In this document: one piece after another, positions 1-8,298 of the stretch
How the letters are laid out: the number at the start of each line of letters is the position of its first letter
Numbering within the stretch: the stretch's first letter is position 1
Origin: an uncultured cyanobacterium
GTDB lineage: Bacteria; Cyanobacteriota; Cyanobacteriia; PCC-6307; Cyanobiaceae
NCBI GenBank assembly: GCA_903856805.1
Contig: CAIOCZ010000032.1
Span: 1 to 34,381, forward strand
Length of the DNA: 34,381 nt
Reading direction: 5' to 3'
Notes under the pieces: generated by a model
What the model was told of the DNA's origin: nothing
What the model saw: the letters and a program-made list of their open reading frames with translations, nothing else
Database searches by the model: none
Made by a program: the position numbers and the translations under genes

Positions 1-125
<125 letters not shown>

Positions 126-139
126 GATCAAACCCTTTT

Positions 140-152
140 GGTTATTTTAACC
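140..152 (-). other. Small inverted repeat just upstream of mature 16S
   Basis: GGTTA-AAA-TAACC on the minus strand is a perfect 5-bp stem with a 3-nt loop, about 15-25 bases before the expected mature 16S 5' end. Pre-16S sequences here normally pair with the 3' flank of 16S for RNase III processing. That partner lies outside the window, so pairing cannot be tested. Confidence 0.35.
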
Positions 153-504
153 TCAGTCTGATTTGCCTTGTCCCAAACATTTGCAGACCTTGCTTTCGCT
201 TTAGCCATACTTCGCTCAGTCTTGGCCCCCTTCCGCTCTCGCTTTGGGTTCGCAGAGTGCGTTAAGCTTCTCTCAGCTTTTTCATGCTCGCTTTCGCTAC
301 CATTTCAAAACTTTTAATTAGCCTTACGTCTTTCCAGGATCTCAGATCCGGTCGCAATAACTCCTCTCATCTGCTTTCTTCCGTGCACCTGCCGTGAGAG
401 CAGCTACGCGGTCGCAAACAATTGGGTTATCGCTTGTTTCTTTTGACGGGACCTCACACCTTCACTGCTATCTTCGCTAGTTACTTGACCCTAAACTTTT
501 AGCC

Positions 505-525
505 GATTCTCTTTTTCAGAGAATC
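505..525 (-). other. Perfect 8-bp hairpin in the pre-16S leader
   Basis: GATTCTCT-GAAAA-AGAGAATC on the minus strand forms an 8-bp perfect stem with a 5-nt loop. No T tract follows, so it is not an intrinsic terminator. It lies in the AT-rich pre-16S leader and may be a structural or processing element. Confidence 0.55.
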
Positions 526-830
526 TTGCTTCAAGCCTAAATTCAAGTTCCTAACGCAGTGAAAGCGTCAGTTCCTAAACTTTTTTGGTTGTCCAGGTTC
601 CACCGACTCACCCCTCTCGCGGGGAGCTCCTCGGCTCGTCGCCTCGCGGCGCCTTCTGCAACTTACACCACAGCAGGCTCTCGCCACCCTGGTTGCAAGT
701 CAGACCTTGGTCGGTCGCTCTCGCGTCCTTCCCTGGTCCTCTGCGACACTAACGCATCGCCTCTTTGCTCCCCTCAGCGCTCCTTGCTCTCCTTCTCGGA
801 TCGCTCGTTGCCCCTCTGGGACCATCACTA

Positions 831-844
831 CGCAGTTTCCTGCG
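831..844 (-). other. Leader hairpin with GAAA tetraloop near the predicted 5' end of pre-rRNA
   Basis: On the transcribed minus strand CGCAG-GAAA-CTGCG forms a perfect 5-bp stem closed by a GNRA-type GAAA loop. It would begin within a few nucleotides of the transcript start predicted from the -10 element at 854-859. It could protect the 5' end or act early in transcript folding; function is inferred. Confidence 0.5.
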
Positions 845-853
845 CAGTCCAAA

Positions 854-862
854 ATCATAGCA
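854..862 (-). promoter_or_regulatory. Candidate extended -10 promoter for the rRNA operon
   Basis: On the minus strand the sequence TGCTATGAT gives an extended -10 element (TG-n-TATGAT). No good -35 hexamer lies 16-18 bases upstream, so recognition would depend on the extended -10. The start of transcription would fall near 847. The position just downstream of the phosphatase stop and about 720 bases before 16S fits a primary rrn promoter. Other weaker -10-like matches exist in the AT-rich leader, so this is inference. Confidence 0.4.
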
Positions 863-913
863 CTCCCCGATGGACGCCACGACCCAGTTCAGTTCCGAGG
901 GAGCCTGATCTGG

Positions 914-1708
914 CTAGTCCCTCAGGGCGCAAGCCCAGGGCATGAAATCCTGAAGGGTCTCAGGGCGATCAGCCACAAGCACGGGGAAATCCGTCTGGCT
1001 TAAGTCCGTTCCTGCGGCGATGCCCTCAGGGGCCTGGTTCAACCATGTGAGGGGGCACTGCAGTTCGGTCAGAACCAACCACGCCGCCGCCAGATCCCAA
1101 ATTTTGGGGGTGGCCTCCAAGGCCGCCACGGTCTGCCCCATGGCCACGCTCACCAGATTCAGGCTGGCCACGCCCAGCAGGCGGATCTTGCCGGGAAAAC
1201 GGCGATGCGGCAGTTTCTGCAGAACGCGAATGGAGCGACTACACAGAGACGCACACCCAGCCGGATTGGTTTGCATGGACGGAGGATGCAGCGGCTTGCC
1301 ATTACGCCAGGCACCGCGTCCCCGCACGGCCACAATCCTCTGGCGCAGGGGCGGAACATCCAGAACAGCCAAGACCGGTACACCCTGATCAAAGCGGGCC
1401 ATAGAAATGGCCCAGTACGGAATCCCAGCGGCAAAATTGGTCGTGCCATCCAGTGGATCCACCACCCAATAGGCCGATGTGGCCGGGAGCAGCTGGCGGC
1501 CCTCCTCGCTCAGGACCCCCTCCTTCGGATACAACTCAGCCAGTCCCTCCACCAGCGTGGTGTCACTCCAACGGTCACAGCTGGTGATTAAGGACCCATC
1601 GGCCTTGAGGGAGGAGGCCATGTGGCCGAAATCTTCCCTCTGCCGTTGGGCGACCCGATCCAGCAGGGAGGAAAGACCAGGGTTGAGATCGGGGGCGACG
1701 GGCATCAT
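914..1708 (-). CDS. Inositol monophosphatase family protein
   Basis: A 264-residue member of the Mg-dependent inositol monophosphatase/FIG superfamily, which hydrolyses sugar or polyol phosphates in the cytoplasm. The first signature is clear at residues 81-91 (WVVDPLDGTTN, metal ligands D84 and D87), preceded by the acidic SEEG site at 67-70. The second signature is the shorter WDLAA at 204-208. Length is normal for the family. The start ATG (followed by a second ATG) overlaps the stop of the upstream transporter gene as ATGA, so translation is probably coupled. It is the last protein gene before the rRNA promoter. The true substrate (inositol phosphate, histidinol phosphate, 3'-phosphoadenosine phosphate) cannot be told from sequence alone; suhB and hisN-like annotations are both possible. 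Confidence 0.9.
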   Translation of the reverse strand: MMPVAPDLNPGLSSLLDRVAQRQREDFGHMASSLKADGSLITSCDRWSDTTLVEGLAELYPKEGVLSEEGRQLLPATSAYWVVDPLDGTTNFAAGIPYWAISMARFDQGVPVLAVLDVPPLRQRIVAVRGRGAWRNGKPLHPPSMQTNPAGCASLCSRSIRVLQKLPHRRFPGKIRLLGVASLNLVSVAMGQTVAALEATPKIWDLAAAWLVLTELQCPLTWLNQAPEGIAAGTDLSQTDFPVLVADRPETLQDFMPWACALRD

Positions 1709-3114
1709 CCAAGCTCCAGGGCCAACGCCCGTTCCAGGCTGCGCTCCGTATCCTCCTTAAACTGGCGCACGTTGAGCCTGGCCAGCAGGAGCAGCGCTGA
1801 CGCCGCGACCAAAATTTCAATGGACAAGACCAGGGCATAGGGCGGATAGGCGCCGCCGAAGGGCAGCAGCCGACCCAAATCCAGCAGACCGCCGCCAATC
1901 ACCTTGCCTAGGGCCCTGGCAAGGGCCTGGGCCAGGCCCCACACCCCGACAAAAGTTCCGGCAGCCTCGGGCAAGGTGAGATCGAGCATCAGGCAGAGGG
2001 CGCTATTGGTGGCGATCCCTGTGGCGAGTCCAAAGAAGAGCATCACGATTTTGAGCACCACCGGTTGAGCCGTGAGTCCAGAGAGCAACAACAACAGCAA
2101 GGTGAGGACAATCAAGCGACAACCGAGGCGGGCCGTGGGCAATTTGCCAAGCCAGGGGACAATCCAGAGACCAGCGACGAGCAAGCCCACGAGGCTTCCA
2201 CCACCCCAAAAAGCGTTCAGCTGACTTCGGGCGGCGATTGTCATGCCGAAGACCTGACCGCCGTATCCCTCAAGGATCGGGTCCTGAAGAAACAGTCCGA
2301 GGGTGAACAAAACCAGAAATGAAAAAAAGATCAGCACCTGACCACTGGAGGTGATCAGCCTCCAGGCCTGCCCAAGGGTGACCGCATCCTCGCGGGCCTG
2401 ACCGGCCTGGCCCATGCTGGATCTGACCAGGGCCGGCTCGATCCCCCAGGTGGCCAACACGGTGAGGCTGAACACCGCAAGCGCGACCAACGTCATGAAC
2501 TTGAACAGGGCCGGCTCCAGCAAAACCGGATCGTCAATGCCATCAAGCTGTCGCAAACTGATACTTATTGCGATTGCCCCAATGACGATGCCGACGGTGA
2601 GCATGCACCAGATGATGCCGATAGCCCTTGGCCGTCCCGCCTCGGAGGTCCGATCAATCACTAGGGCGAGATAGGGCGTGGTAGCCATGGCGATCGCCAG
2701 GCCATAGAGGGCGAACAGGCCGCAAAGGGCCGCGATCGCTAACGCAAGGGCGGGTTGGACCCCTGTGGTCCAAAGCCTATGCACCTGAAAAATCAATGGG
2801 ACTGACAGCACCGCCAGCCCGCAAAACAGGGCCGTCCCGATCAATACATAAGGAACCCGTCGTCGGCCAGCCAGGGGATGGGCATCGGACACTTGACCAA
2901 ACAACACCCTGGCGGGAGCAACAAACTGCTCGAAGGCCAGGGATCCACCCACCAGCAACCCCGGCAGCGCCAGCTCGTCGAGCATCACGCCATTGAACAT
3001 GCCGGCGAAAACCACGGCCAAGCAGCCCAGACAGGACTGGAACAGACCCAGTCGAACAATTGTGAGCAGCGACAGGGTTGGAGCTGGCGTTGATTTGGAA
3101 ACTAGCGTTGACAA
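1705..3114 (-). CDS. BCH/PucC-family MFS transporter
   Basis: A 469-residue polytopic membrane protein with about 12 hydrophobic segments. The N-terminal part (VRLGLFQSCLGCLAVVFAG, then GVMLDELALP) and the SDAHPLAGRRRVPYVLIG loop after the second or third helix are characteristic of the PucC family. In purple bacteria PucC and LhaA help assemble light-harvesting complexes; in cyanobacteria relatives may deliver or sequester chlorophyll, but this is not proved. The best start is a TTG 5 bases after the TolC gene stop; no ATG lies before the first helix. The stop overlaps the phosphatase start. Position inside a uppP-DUF512-TolC block suggests co-transcription. Family membership is confident; transport substrate is unknown. 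Confidence 0.88.
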   Translation of the reverse strand: MSTLVSKSTPAPTLSLLTIVRLGLFQSCLGCLAVVFAGMFNGVMLDELALPGLLVGGSLAFEQFVAPARVLFGQVSDAHPLAGRRRVPYVLIGTALFCGLAVLSVPLIFQVHRLWTTGVQPALALAIAALCGLFALYGLAIAMATTPYLALVIDRTSEAGRPRAIGIIWCMLTVGIVIGAIAISISLRQLDGIDDPVLLEPALFKFMTLVALAVFSLTVLATWGIEPALVRSSMGQAGQAREDAVTLGQAWRLITSSGQVLIFFSFLVLFTLGLFLQDPILEGYGGQVFGMTIAARSQLNAFWGGGSLVGLLVAGLWIVPWLGKLPTARLGCRLIVLTLLLLLLSGLTAQPVVLKIVMLFFGLATGIATNSALCLMLDLTLPEAAGTFVGVWGLAQALARALGKVIGGGLLDLGRLLPFGGAYPPYALVLSIEILVAASALLLLARLNVRQFKEDTERSLERALALELG

Positions 3115-3119
3115 GGTGC

Positions 3120-4964
3120 TTACTGGGCCGAGGCCGGAACCGATGGAATTCCGAAGGAAAGTTCGGCCCGACAGGCCGGGATCAGGGGCTGGGGTTCGAC
3201 CGGCACATCACTCACCCCCTTGATGAACGGCTTGATGGCCGGCAACTGCGGATGTTTACAGAGGGCAATCTGATCGAGACCGGTGCGGCGGCGCAGTCGA
3301 GCCAAGCTCTTGTTGTAATTGGAGATGGCAAGAGACCAGCGCACTTCAGCCTGGGTCACATCACGCTGGGTATCAACAACCTCCCTCTGGGTGCTCACAC
3401 CGGCCTGAAAGCGCAGACGAGCCAGTCTTAGGGACTCTCGGGATGTGACGACCTCACGAGACGTAGTGGTGATATTGCGATTATTTCGCTCCAATTCGTA
3501 GAAGCTTTCTTCCACCTGCTGACGAATGGAATCGCGTTGGGACGCAAAGCGATAGGTGCTGGCCTCTGCCGCCTGCTTCTGACGACGATACTGGGCTTGG
3601 GACTGGCCACCGTCATAGAGGCGCCAGGACACATTCATCCCCAAGGCATTATCAATACTCCAACCGTAATTACTGACATCACCTCGACCATTGACAGCAC
3701 TCTGAAATCCTCGCGAACGACCCATACCCATGTTATTGACGATATTAACAAAAGGCTGCACATCTGCCAATTGAGCATTGGCGTCACTGTTGGCAATCGA
3801 GATGTCGAGAATGATGTTGTCAAGTTCCTCTCGAAACGCAAAGGCTGCCACGATGCTTTCCTGAAGTGATGGCAACCAGGTGCCCACCACCCTGGCGGGA
3901 TCCTTGGCCGTCGGAGTGATGGACTGGGGCAGGGACAACAACGACGCCAGATTGCGACGGGCAATCGCCTGATCCGCCAGAGCATTGGTCAGCACCTGTT
4001 GATCGCGAGCCAGCTGGGTGTCGGCCTCCAGCACTTCAAGCTTCGTGGCCACACCTGCCTGGAAGCGAGCACGGGCGTCGCGCAAGCTGACCAAGGAGGC
4101 CCGCACCGACTCCTGACCAATACGTACCTGCTCGTCGGCGGCCTGAAGATCGAAATAAATTTCAGCCGCCTCGGTGCGTCGATCACGCAACAGGATCAAA
4201 TATCGATTTTTGGCCTGCTCGTAGCGGTCCCTTGAGGCGGCAATCTTAGGGTTACGGCTGGGATTGATCATCGGCCAAACCAGCTGCAGAGCCGTATCCA
4301 TCTGCCAGATATTTGTGGACAGATAGGGACTGCTTCCTGTGAGTGTATTAAGTGGATTGACTGAGTTGAAACCCTGACCAAAAGTATAGGTGGGGAAAGC
4401 GTTGGCGCTGAGTTGAAGGGTGGGGTACCACAGAGCAATCTGGGCCCTCAGTTCCGATTGGGCTTGATCCACCTCCAGGGCCGCGGTCTTGAGGCTGGGA
4501 TTGTTGACCTCCACCAGGGTTTCCACTTCCGTCAACCCGAGCGGGCGGAGCTGCTGAATCCGCACTTGGCTTGGCTTGTTGGGAAGTGCCAAGGGATTGG
4601 GAGCCCATAGATCGTTCAGCCCGACCGGCAGCGTGGTGGCCGCCGGAGCAATCACGTTGGGGTTGGACTTCGGACGTGTGCCCTTGAGCTGGGTGGCCAG
4701 GGGCAGCACCCCAGCGGAGGGCGTGGTTGATGGAGCGACGGCCTTGGACTTGGGGCCCCTAGCGGGGCCCGGGGCCGACCCCGGAGTGATGCCATCAGCC
4801 GCCGGCGCAGCTGATGGCACGGACTGTTGGGGAGTTGGAATCGGCTCCGGGGCCTTAACGGGCTGCAGCGCCTGGGCGATTCCCTGGGACAGCACCGGGG
4901 CTGTCGCCCAGGGCAGTGCTGGCAGCACCATCACAGCGGCAAGCAGAAGACGGTGTCGCCTCAC
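3120..4964 (-). CDS. TolC-family outer membrane efflux protein
   Basis: A 614-residue outer-membrane factor that should form the trimeric exit duct of tripartite efflux or type I secretion systems. Residues 1-28 are a signal peptide (basic MRRHR, hydrophobic core, cleavage near VLSQG). Residues 30-120 are a Pro/Ala/Ser-rich low-complexity stretch, unusual in length compared with E. coli TolC. Two outer-membrane efflux repeats follow from about residue 144, starting LTEVETLVEVNNPSLK and with long coiled-coil-like helices (for example RARFQAGVATKLEVLEADTQLARDQ and its second-repeat echo RLRFQAGVSTQREVVDTQRDVTQAE). The start is a GTG 27 bases after the DUF512 gene. No inner-membrane pump or adaptor is adjacent, so its partner must be encoded elsewhere. 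Confidence 0.92.
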   Translation of the reverse strand: MRRHRLLLAAVMVLPALPWATAPVLSQGIAQALQPVKAPEPIPTPQQSVPSAAPAADGITPGSAPGPARGPKSKAVAPSTTPSAGVLPLATQLKGTRPKSNPNVIAPAATTLPVGLNDLWAPNPLALPNKPSQVRIQQLRPLGLTEVETLVEVNNPSLKTAALEVDQAQSELRAQIALWYPTLQLSANAFPTYTFGQGFNSVNPLNTLTGSSPYLSTNIWQMDTALQLVWPMINPSRNPKIAASRDRYEQAKNRYLILLRDRRTEAAEIYFDLQAADEQVRIGQESVRASLVSLRDARARFQAGVATKLEVLEADTQLARDQQVLTNALADQAIARRNLASLLSLPQSITPTAKDPARVVGTWLPSLQESIVAAFAFREELDNIILDISIANSDANAQLADVQPFVNIVNNMGMGRSRGFQSAVNGRGDVSNYGWSIDNALGMNVSWRLYDGGQSQAQYRRQKQAAEASTYRFASQRDSIRQQVEESFYELERNNRNITTTSREVVTSRESLRLARLRFQAGVSTQREVVDTQRDVTQAEVRWSLAISNYNKSLARLRRRTGLDQIALCKHPQLPAIKPFIKGVSDVPVEPQPLIPACRAELSFGIPSVPASAQ

Positions 4965-4991
4965 GTCTGAACCATTCCGATCCGTGAGAGC

Positions 4992-6389
4992 TTAGGGAGT
5001 GCCCTCGGCGATCCCTAAGCAGACAGCCACCAGATCGTCCGCACCCCCAATCACACGAATCGGCACCGGCAGCTGTTGGCGCACCTCATCGAGGGTGATG
5101 TCATCCAGAAAGATTTCCTCGCCCTGCCGCAGCATCACCCGTGGCAGAAGCACCATCTCCCCCTGATCCCGACCGACCAAGCCCTCCAACAGGTCGGAGC
5201 CCGTGAGCAGACCTGTGACCACCTGAGGTTGCCCCCAGTAAGGGCTGGCAAGGCCATGGAGGATCAGCTCCAGCCCCCGCACCTGATTGAGCCGCTCCAC
5301 CACCGGCCGCAACGCCTCCGCCACCAATTGGCCCACCACCCAGCTGTAGCGTCGGGGCTGATCGATGGCCTCGGGAAGGCTGCAGGTGGCCCGATCCAAG
5401 TCCTCCAGGAACGCCCGGATGCTGCCGACGCCGTTCTCCTGTTGAGGCAGATCTTCGTAGGTGGCACGGGGCGGCAGAGGCAGACCTGCCAGCAAGTACC
5501 ACTCGTCTGACAACCAGGCGAGTCGACTGCCGAAGCGCTCCTGAAAAGCCAGTTGCAACGGCTCCACCAAGCCGATCACAGCGCCGGCAGCGGCGGGATC
5601 AACGGGAACCAGCGTGTCCTCCGGTGGCCGGAACCGGGTCAGCCCCACCGGGACCACGGCGACGGAGAGCACCACCGGCCAGGACCCTTCGGCGTAACGG
5701 GCCAGATCCAACAGGGTGCGCTGTAGGGCAGGACCATCGTTCAAGCCCGGGCAGACCACCACCTGGGCATGGATCTGAAGCCGTCGCTCGGCAAACCAGT
5801 CCAACTGATCAAGCAACAGGGCAGCCCTTGGATTCACCAGCAGGCGACTCCGCAGCTCGGGGTCGGTGGCATGGACGGACACAAACAGGGGGGACAGGCG
5901 CTGGTCCTCGATCCTCCGCCAGTCAGCCGTGGTCAGATTGGTGAGGGTGAGATAGGAGCCATAGAGGAAGCTGAGGCGGTAATCGTCATCCTTGACGTAA
6001 AGACTGCGACGGTGCCCAGGGGGCTGCTGATCGATGAAACAAAAGTGGCAGTGGTTATTGCACTGGCGCAATCCATCGAACAGGGCCTCGCTGAAGCCGA
6101 GTCCCAGGCAGTCATCGGCATCCTTTTCCAGCTCCACCACGTGGCGGCATCCCTCAGGATCCTCCACTTCAAGAATCAGATCTTCCTCTCCCTGCAACAC
6201 CTGAAAGTCGATCAGATCACGGGGCCGAATGCCATTGATGCTGAGCAGACGATCGCCCGGCTGAAAGCCAAGTTCCTCGGCGATGGAACCGGGATCCACG
6301 CTGACGACCAGGGCAGGTTCGGGCAACCTCGCCTCGGAAGACTGGTCGGCCTCCGCCAGGACGATGCCCGCCGATGGTTCCTTCCACAT
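4992..6389 (-). CDS. PDZ-radical SAM-like DUF512 protein (TIGR03279 type)
   Basis: A 465-residue protein of the DUF512 group found in most cyanobacteria. The N-terminal 30-75 region resembles a PDZ domain (DPGSIAEELGFQPGDRLLSING). Cysteines C110, C114 and C117 (CNNHCHFC) are a CX3CX2C radical-SAM cluster motif followed by FIDQQPPGHRRSLYVKDDDYR, a block highly typical of this family. The C-terminal half is the DUF512 domain. A 4Fe-4S enzyme using S-adenosylmethionine is expected; the substrate is not known. The ATG lies 10 bases downstream of uppP and the stop 27 bases upstream of the TolC gene, supporting one transcription unit. Confidence 0.92.
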   Translation of the reverse strand: MWKEPSAGIVLAEADQSSEARLPEPALVVSVDPGSIAEELGFQPGDRLLSINGIRPRDLIDFQVLQGEEDLILEVEDPEGCRHVVELEKDADDCLGLGFSEALFDGLRQCNNHCHFCFIDQQPPGHRRSLYVKDDDYRLSFLYGSYLTLTNLTTADWRRIEDQRLSPLFVSVHATDPELRSRLLVNPRAALLLDQLDWFAERRLQIHAQVVVCPGLNDGPALQRTLLDLARYAEGSWPVVLSVAVVPVGLTRFRPPEDTLVPVDPAAAGAVIGLVEPLQLAFQERFGSRLAWLSDEWYLLAGLPLPPRATYEDLPQQENGVGSIRAFLEDLDRATCSLPEAIDQPRRYSWVVGQLVAEALRPVVERLNQVRGLELILHGLASPYWGQPQVVTGLLTGSDLLEGLVGRDQGEMVLLPRVMLRQGEEIFLDDITLDEVRQQLPVPIRVIGGADDLVAVCLGIAEGTP

Positions 6390-6399
6390 GGCAGTCGCC

Positions 6400-7278
6400 T
6401 CAGGAATGGGGCAGCGGGGCGTCGAGGCCGCGGAACCAGATCAGGATCGCCAACCCGAACAGGAGCCGGTAGCCCACAAAAACCCAGGTGCTGTTGTGTT
6501 GCAAAAAGCGCAACAGCCAGGCGATGGCCAACCAGGACACGATCGCCGCTACCACCACCCCCAACAGGGTGGGGATCCAACCGCCGTTGCTGGGGGCAGA
6601 CACCGCATCCTTCAACTCGACGATCCCCGCCAGGGTGATGGCAGGAATGCCCAGCAGAAAGGAAAAGCGAGCCGCCGCAGGCCGTTGCCAACCATCAAAC
6701 AGGGAGGCGGTGAGGGTGCTGCCTGATCGGGACACCCCGGGCACGATGGCGAGGAGCTGGGCAACCCCCACCAGCACCCCGTCGCGGGGGAGCACATCCT
6801 CAAGAACCCGACGACGACGGCCCACCACCTCGGCCAACCCCAGCAGCAGGGCCATCAGGATCGACACCACTGCAATCGAAGTGAGACTCCGCAACGGCGA
6901 ATTGTCGTAATCGGGGATGAATTTCTTGACGGCCAGGCCGCCCAACAGAATCGGGACCGTGCCGAGGGCGATCGCCACTCCCAGACGGGCCGAGGGGTCA
7001 CGCCACTGGCCATGGCGGAAGGCCCGACCAATGCCGGCGATCACGGCCATGAGATCGCGGCGGAAAAAGGCCACCACCGCCACGATGCTGCCCAGTTGGA
7101 TCACGGCGGTGAGGGCAATGCCGGGATCCCCCCAGCCCAGAAGCACCGGAACCACCTTGAGGTGGGCCGTGCTGCTGATCGGTAGAAACTCGGTGAGCCC
7201 CTGCACGATGCCCAGGACGATTGCATGCCAACAGGCCTCGCCCAGGCTCAGGGAGCCCGTGGTTGCAAGGAAGGGCAT
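6400..7278 (-). CDS. uppP: Undecaprenyl-diphosphatase
   Basis: A 292-residue integral membrane enzyme (BacA/UppP) that recycles undecaprenyl diphosphate to the monophosphate carrier lipid used for peptidoglycan and other cell-surface glycans. Two catalytic motifs are present: QGLTEFLPISSTAHL at 26-40 (E30, H39) and PGVSRSGST at 180-188. About eight hydrophobic segments span the protein. The open frame continues 35 codons upstream, but the homologous start is the ATG at 7278 (MPFLATTGS), which leaves a 122-base intergenic space for the divergent DUF3120 gene. It is the first gene of the minus-strand block that runs to the rRNA operon. Confidence 0.95.
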   Translation of the reverse strand: MPFLATTGSLSLGEACWHAIVLGIVQGLTEFLPISSTAHLKVVPVLLGWGDPGIALTAVIQLGSIVAVVAFFRRDLMAVIAGIGRAFRHGQWRDPSARLGVAIALGTVPILLGGLAVKKFIPDYDNSPLRSLTSIAVVSILMALLLGLAEVVGRRRRVLEDVLPRDGVLVGVAQLLAIVPGVSRSGSTLTASLFDGWQRPAAARFSFLLGIPAITLAGIVELKDAVSAPSNGGWIPTLLGVVVAAIVSWLAIAWLLRFLQHNSTWVFVGYRLLFGLAILIWFRGLDAPLPHS

Positions 7279-7400
7279 GCAGCACACCGGAACGTTCTTC
7301 AACCCTATGGCGGCAGGGCCCGAAGCGCCAGATGGAGACACCACGCGAAGCGCCGTACCGATCAGCCCCCTAAGGTTGGCCAACTTTCTTCACATCGACG

Positions 7401-8108
7401 TTGATCGGGGTTCCCACCACCCTGGCTCCGGCTGGCCTTCGAACCGGGTCCAGCGCCGCCAGCTTGACGCTCCCTCTGGCGGCCGCCGCGCTGGTAACCC
7501 TTCCGGTATTTGTCCAGGCGCCCTGGGTCCATGCCAATCCCTTCAGTGCAGCCTGCTTCACCGCCATCCTGCTGACCATCGCGCTGCTACTCGAGCGGCA
7601 CGGGCACGGGGTGTGGAGGGATCTTGGCGTACTGATGGTGGGCTTCAGCGGTAGCTGGCTGGGGGGCAGCCTGTTCTGGGGCTGGTTTCGGGCCCATCCG
7701 CTCTGCCATCTGCCCCTGGAGGCCTTTGCCCTGCCCCTGGCCCTCGCCGGGCTGGGGGGCCGTTGGCGGCTGGCCGGCGCCTTCTACCTTGCCTCCCTGT
7801 TCGGGACGGCAGCCACGGATGCGGTGATGGCCGCCACCGGAGTGATGCAACTCTGGCCCCAGGTTCTGCAAGCTCCCCTGGCCGAAGCCCCGGCCCTGCT
7901 CCAGCAGGCGGCCGAAGCAACCCTGCAGCCCCTCCCTTTGCTCACGATCCTGCTCAGCGCCAGCCTGCTACTGGTCCTCGCCCATCGGCTCTGGCAGCGC
8001 GGCGAAGTCTGGCGCGTGAGCGCGGCGGCCCTTGCCACCACCGTGGTGGTTGATGGGGTGTTCCTAGCGGCGGCCCTCGCCACGCCCCTCCTAAGCGGAG
8101 TGATCTGA
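7401..8108 (+). CDS. DUF3120 integral membrane protein
   Basis: A 235-residue protein with about six hydrophobic segments, matching the cyanobacterial DUF3120 family: early LVTLPVFVQAPWV, then the middle GGSLFWGWFRAHPLCHLPLEAFALPLA and GRWRLAGAFYLASLFGTAATD. It is located in a membrane, probably cytoplasmic or thylakoid; no biochemical role is known. The most upstream reasonable start is TTG at 7401; no ATG or GTG occurs in frame before the first membrane segment, so the N terminus is uncertain. It is divergent from uppP and followed after 190 bases by psbU. Confidence 0.82.
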   Translation: MIGVPTTLAPAGLRTGSSAASLTLPLAAAALVTLPVFVQAPWVHANPFSAACFTAILLTIALLLERHGHGVWRDLGVLMVGFSGSWLGGSLFWGWFRAHPLCHLPLEAFALPLALAGLGGRWRLAGAFYLASLFGTAATDAVMAATGVMQLWPQVLQAPLAEAPALLQQAAEATLQPLPLLTILLSASLLLVLAHRLWQRGEVWRVSAAALATTVVVDGVFLAAALATPLLSGVI

Positions 8109-8298
8109 TGGGATCCGAAGCCGCGGTTCTGAAGATCTGCAAAAGCCTGTGTTGCTTTGAGCTGGTTGTGTAGGGGCTTCTGTAACGTCAACCATGGCAG
8201 TGAAGTGCTGCCCACGCCTGCCGTTGCCGACCCTTCCGTCTGTCCAGCGGCTGCGTGCACTTTCCTGTCCCTGTCCTGATCTCCCACGGAGTCCCGAG

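Larger units (their letters stand above)
126..913 (-). promoter_or_regulatory. rRNA operon promoter and pre-16S leader region
   Basis: This stretch of almost 800 bases separates the 16S gene from the stop of the phosphatase gene and contains no convincing protein gene. Open frames here are short, rich in Ser, Pro and Arg, and lack family resemblance. The part nearest 16S (about 126-560) is clearly AT-richer than the rest of the window, as expected for a pre-rRNA leader. Several inverted repeats occur (831-844, 505-525, 140-152), and GC-GAAA-GC type mini-hairpins recur on the transcribed strand at 290-297 and 192-199, with a GAGA-loop version at 235-242. A stretch reading AGTTTTGAAA on the minus strand (303-312) resembles the boxA-type antitermination motif of cyanobacterial rRNA spacers, but weakly. 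Confidence 0.8.

Noticed and set aside
559-945. Short open frames on the plus strand in the rRNA leader
   Set aside because: Ser, Pro and Arg-rich with no likeness, and located in the pre-rRNA promoter and leader region on the opposite strand.
5769-6638. Open frame of 289 codons opposite the DUF512 and uppP genes
   Set aside because: It spans the junction of two real genes on the other strand and resembles no known protein.
8109-8298. Promoter for psbU from TTGCTT or TTGTGT matches
   Set aside because: No -35/-10 pair with 16-18 base spacing gave a convincing match; a promoter must exist here but cannot be placed.
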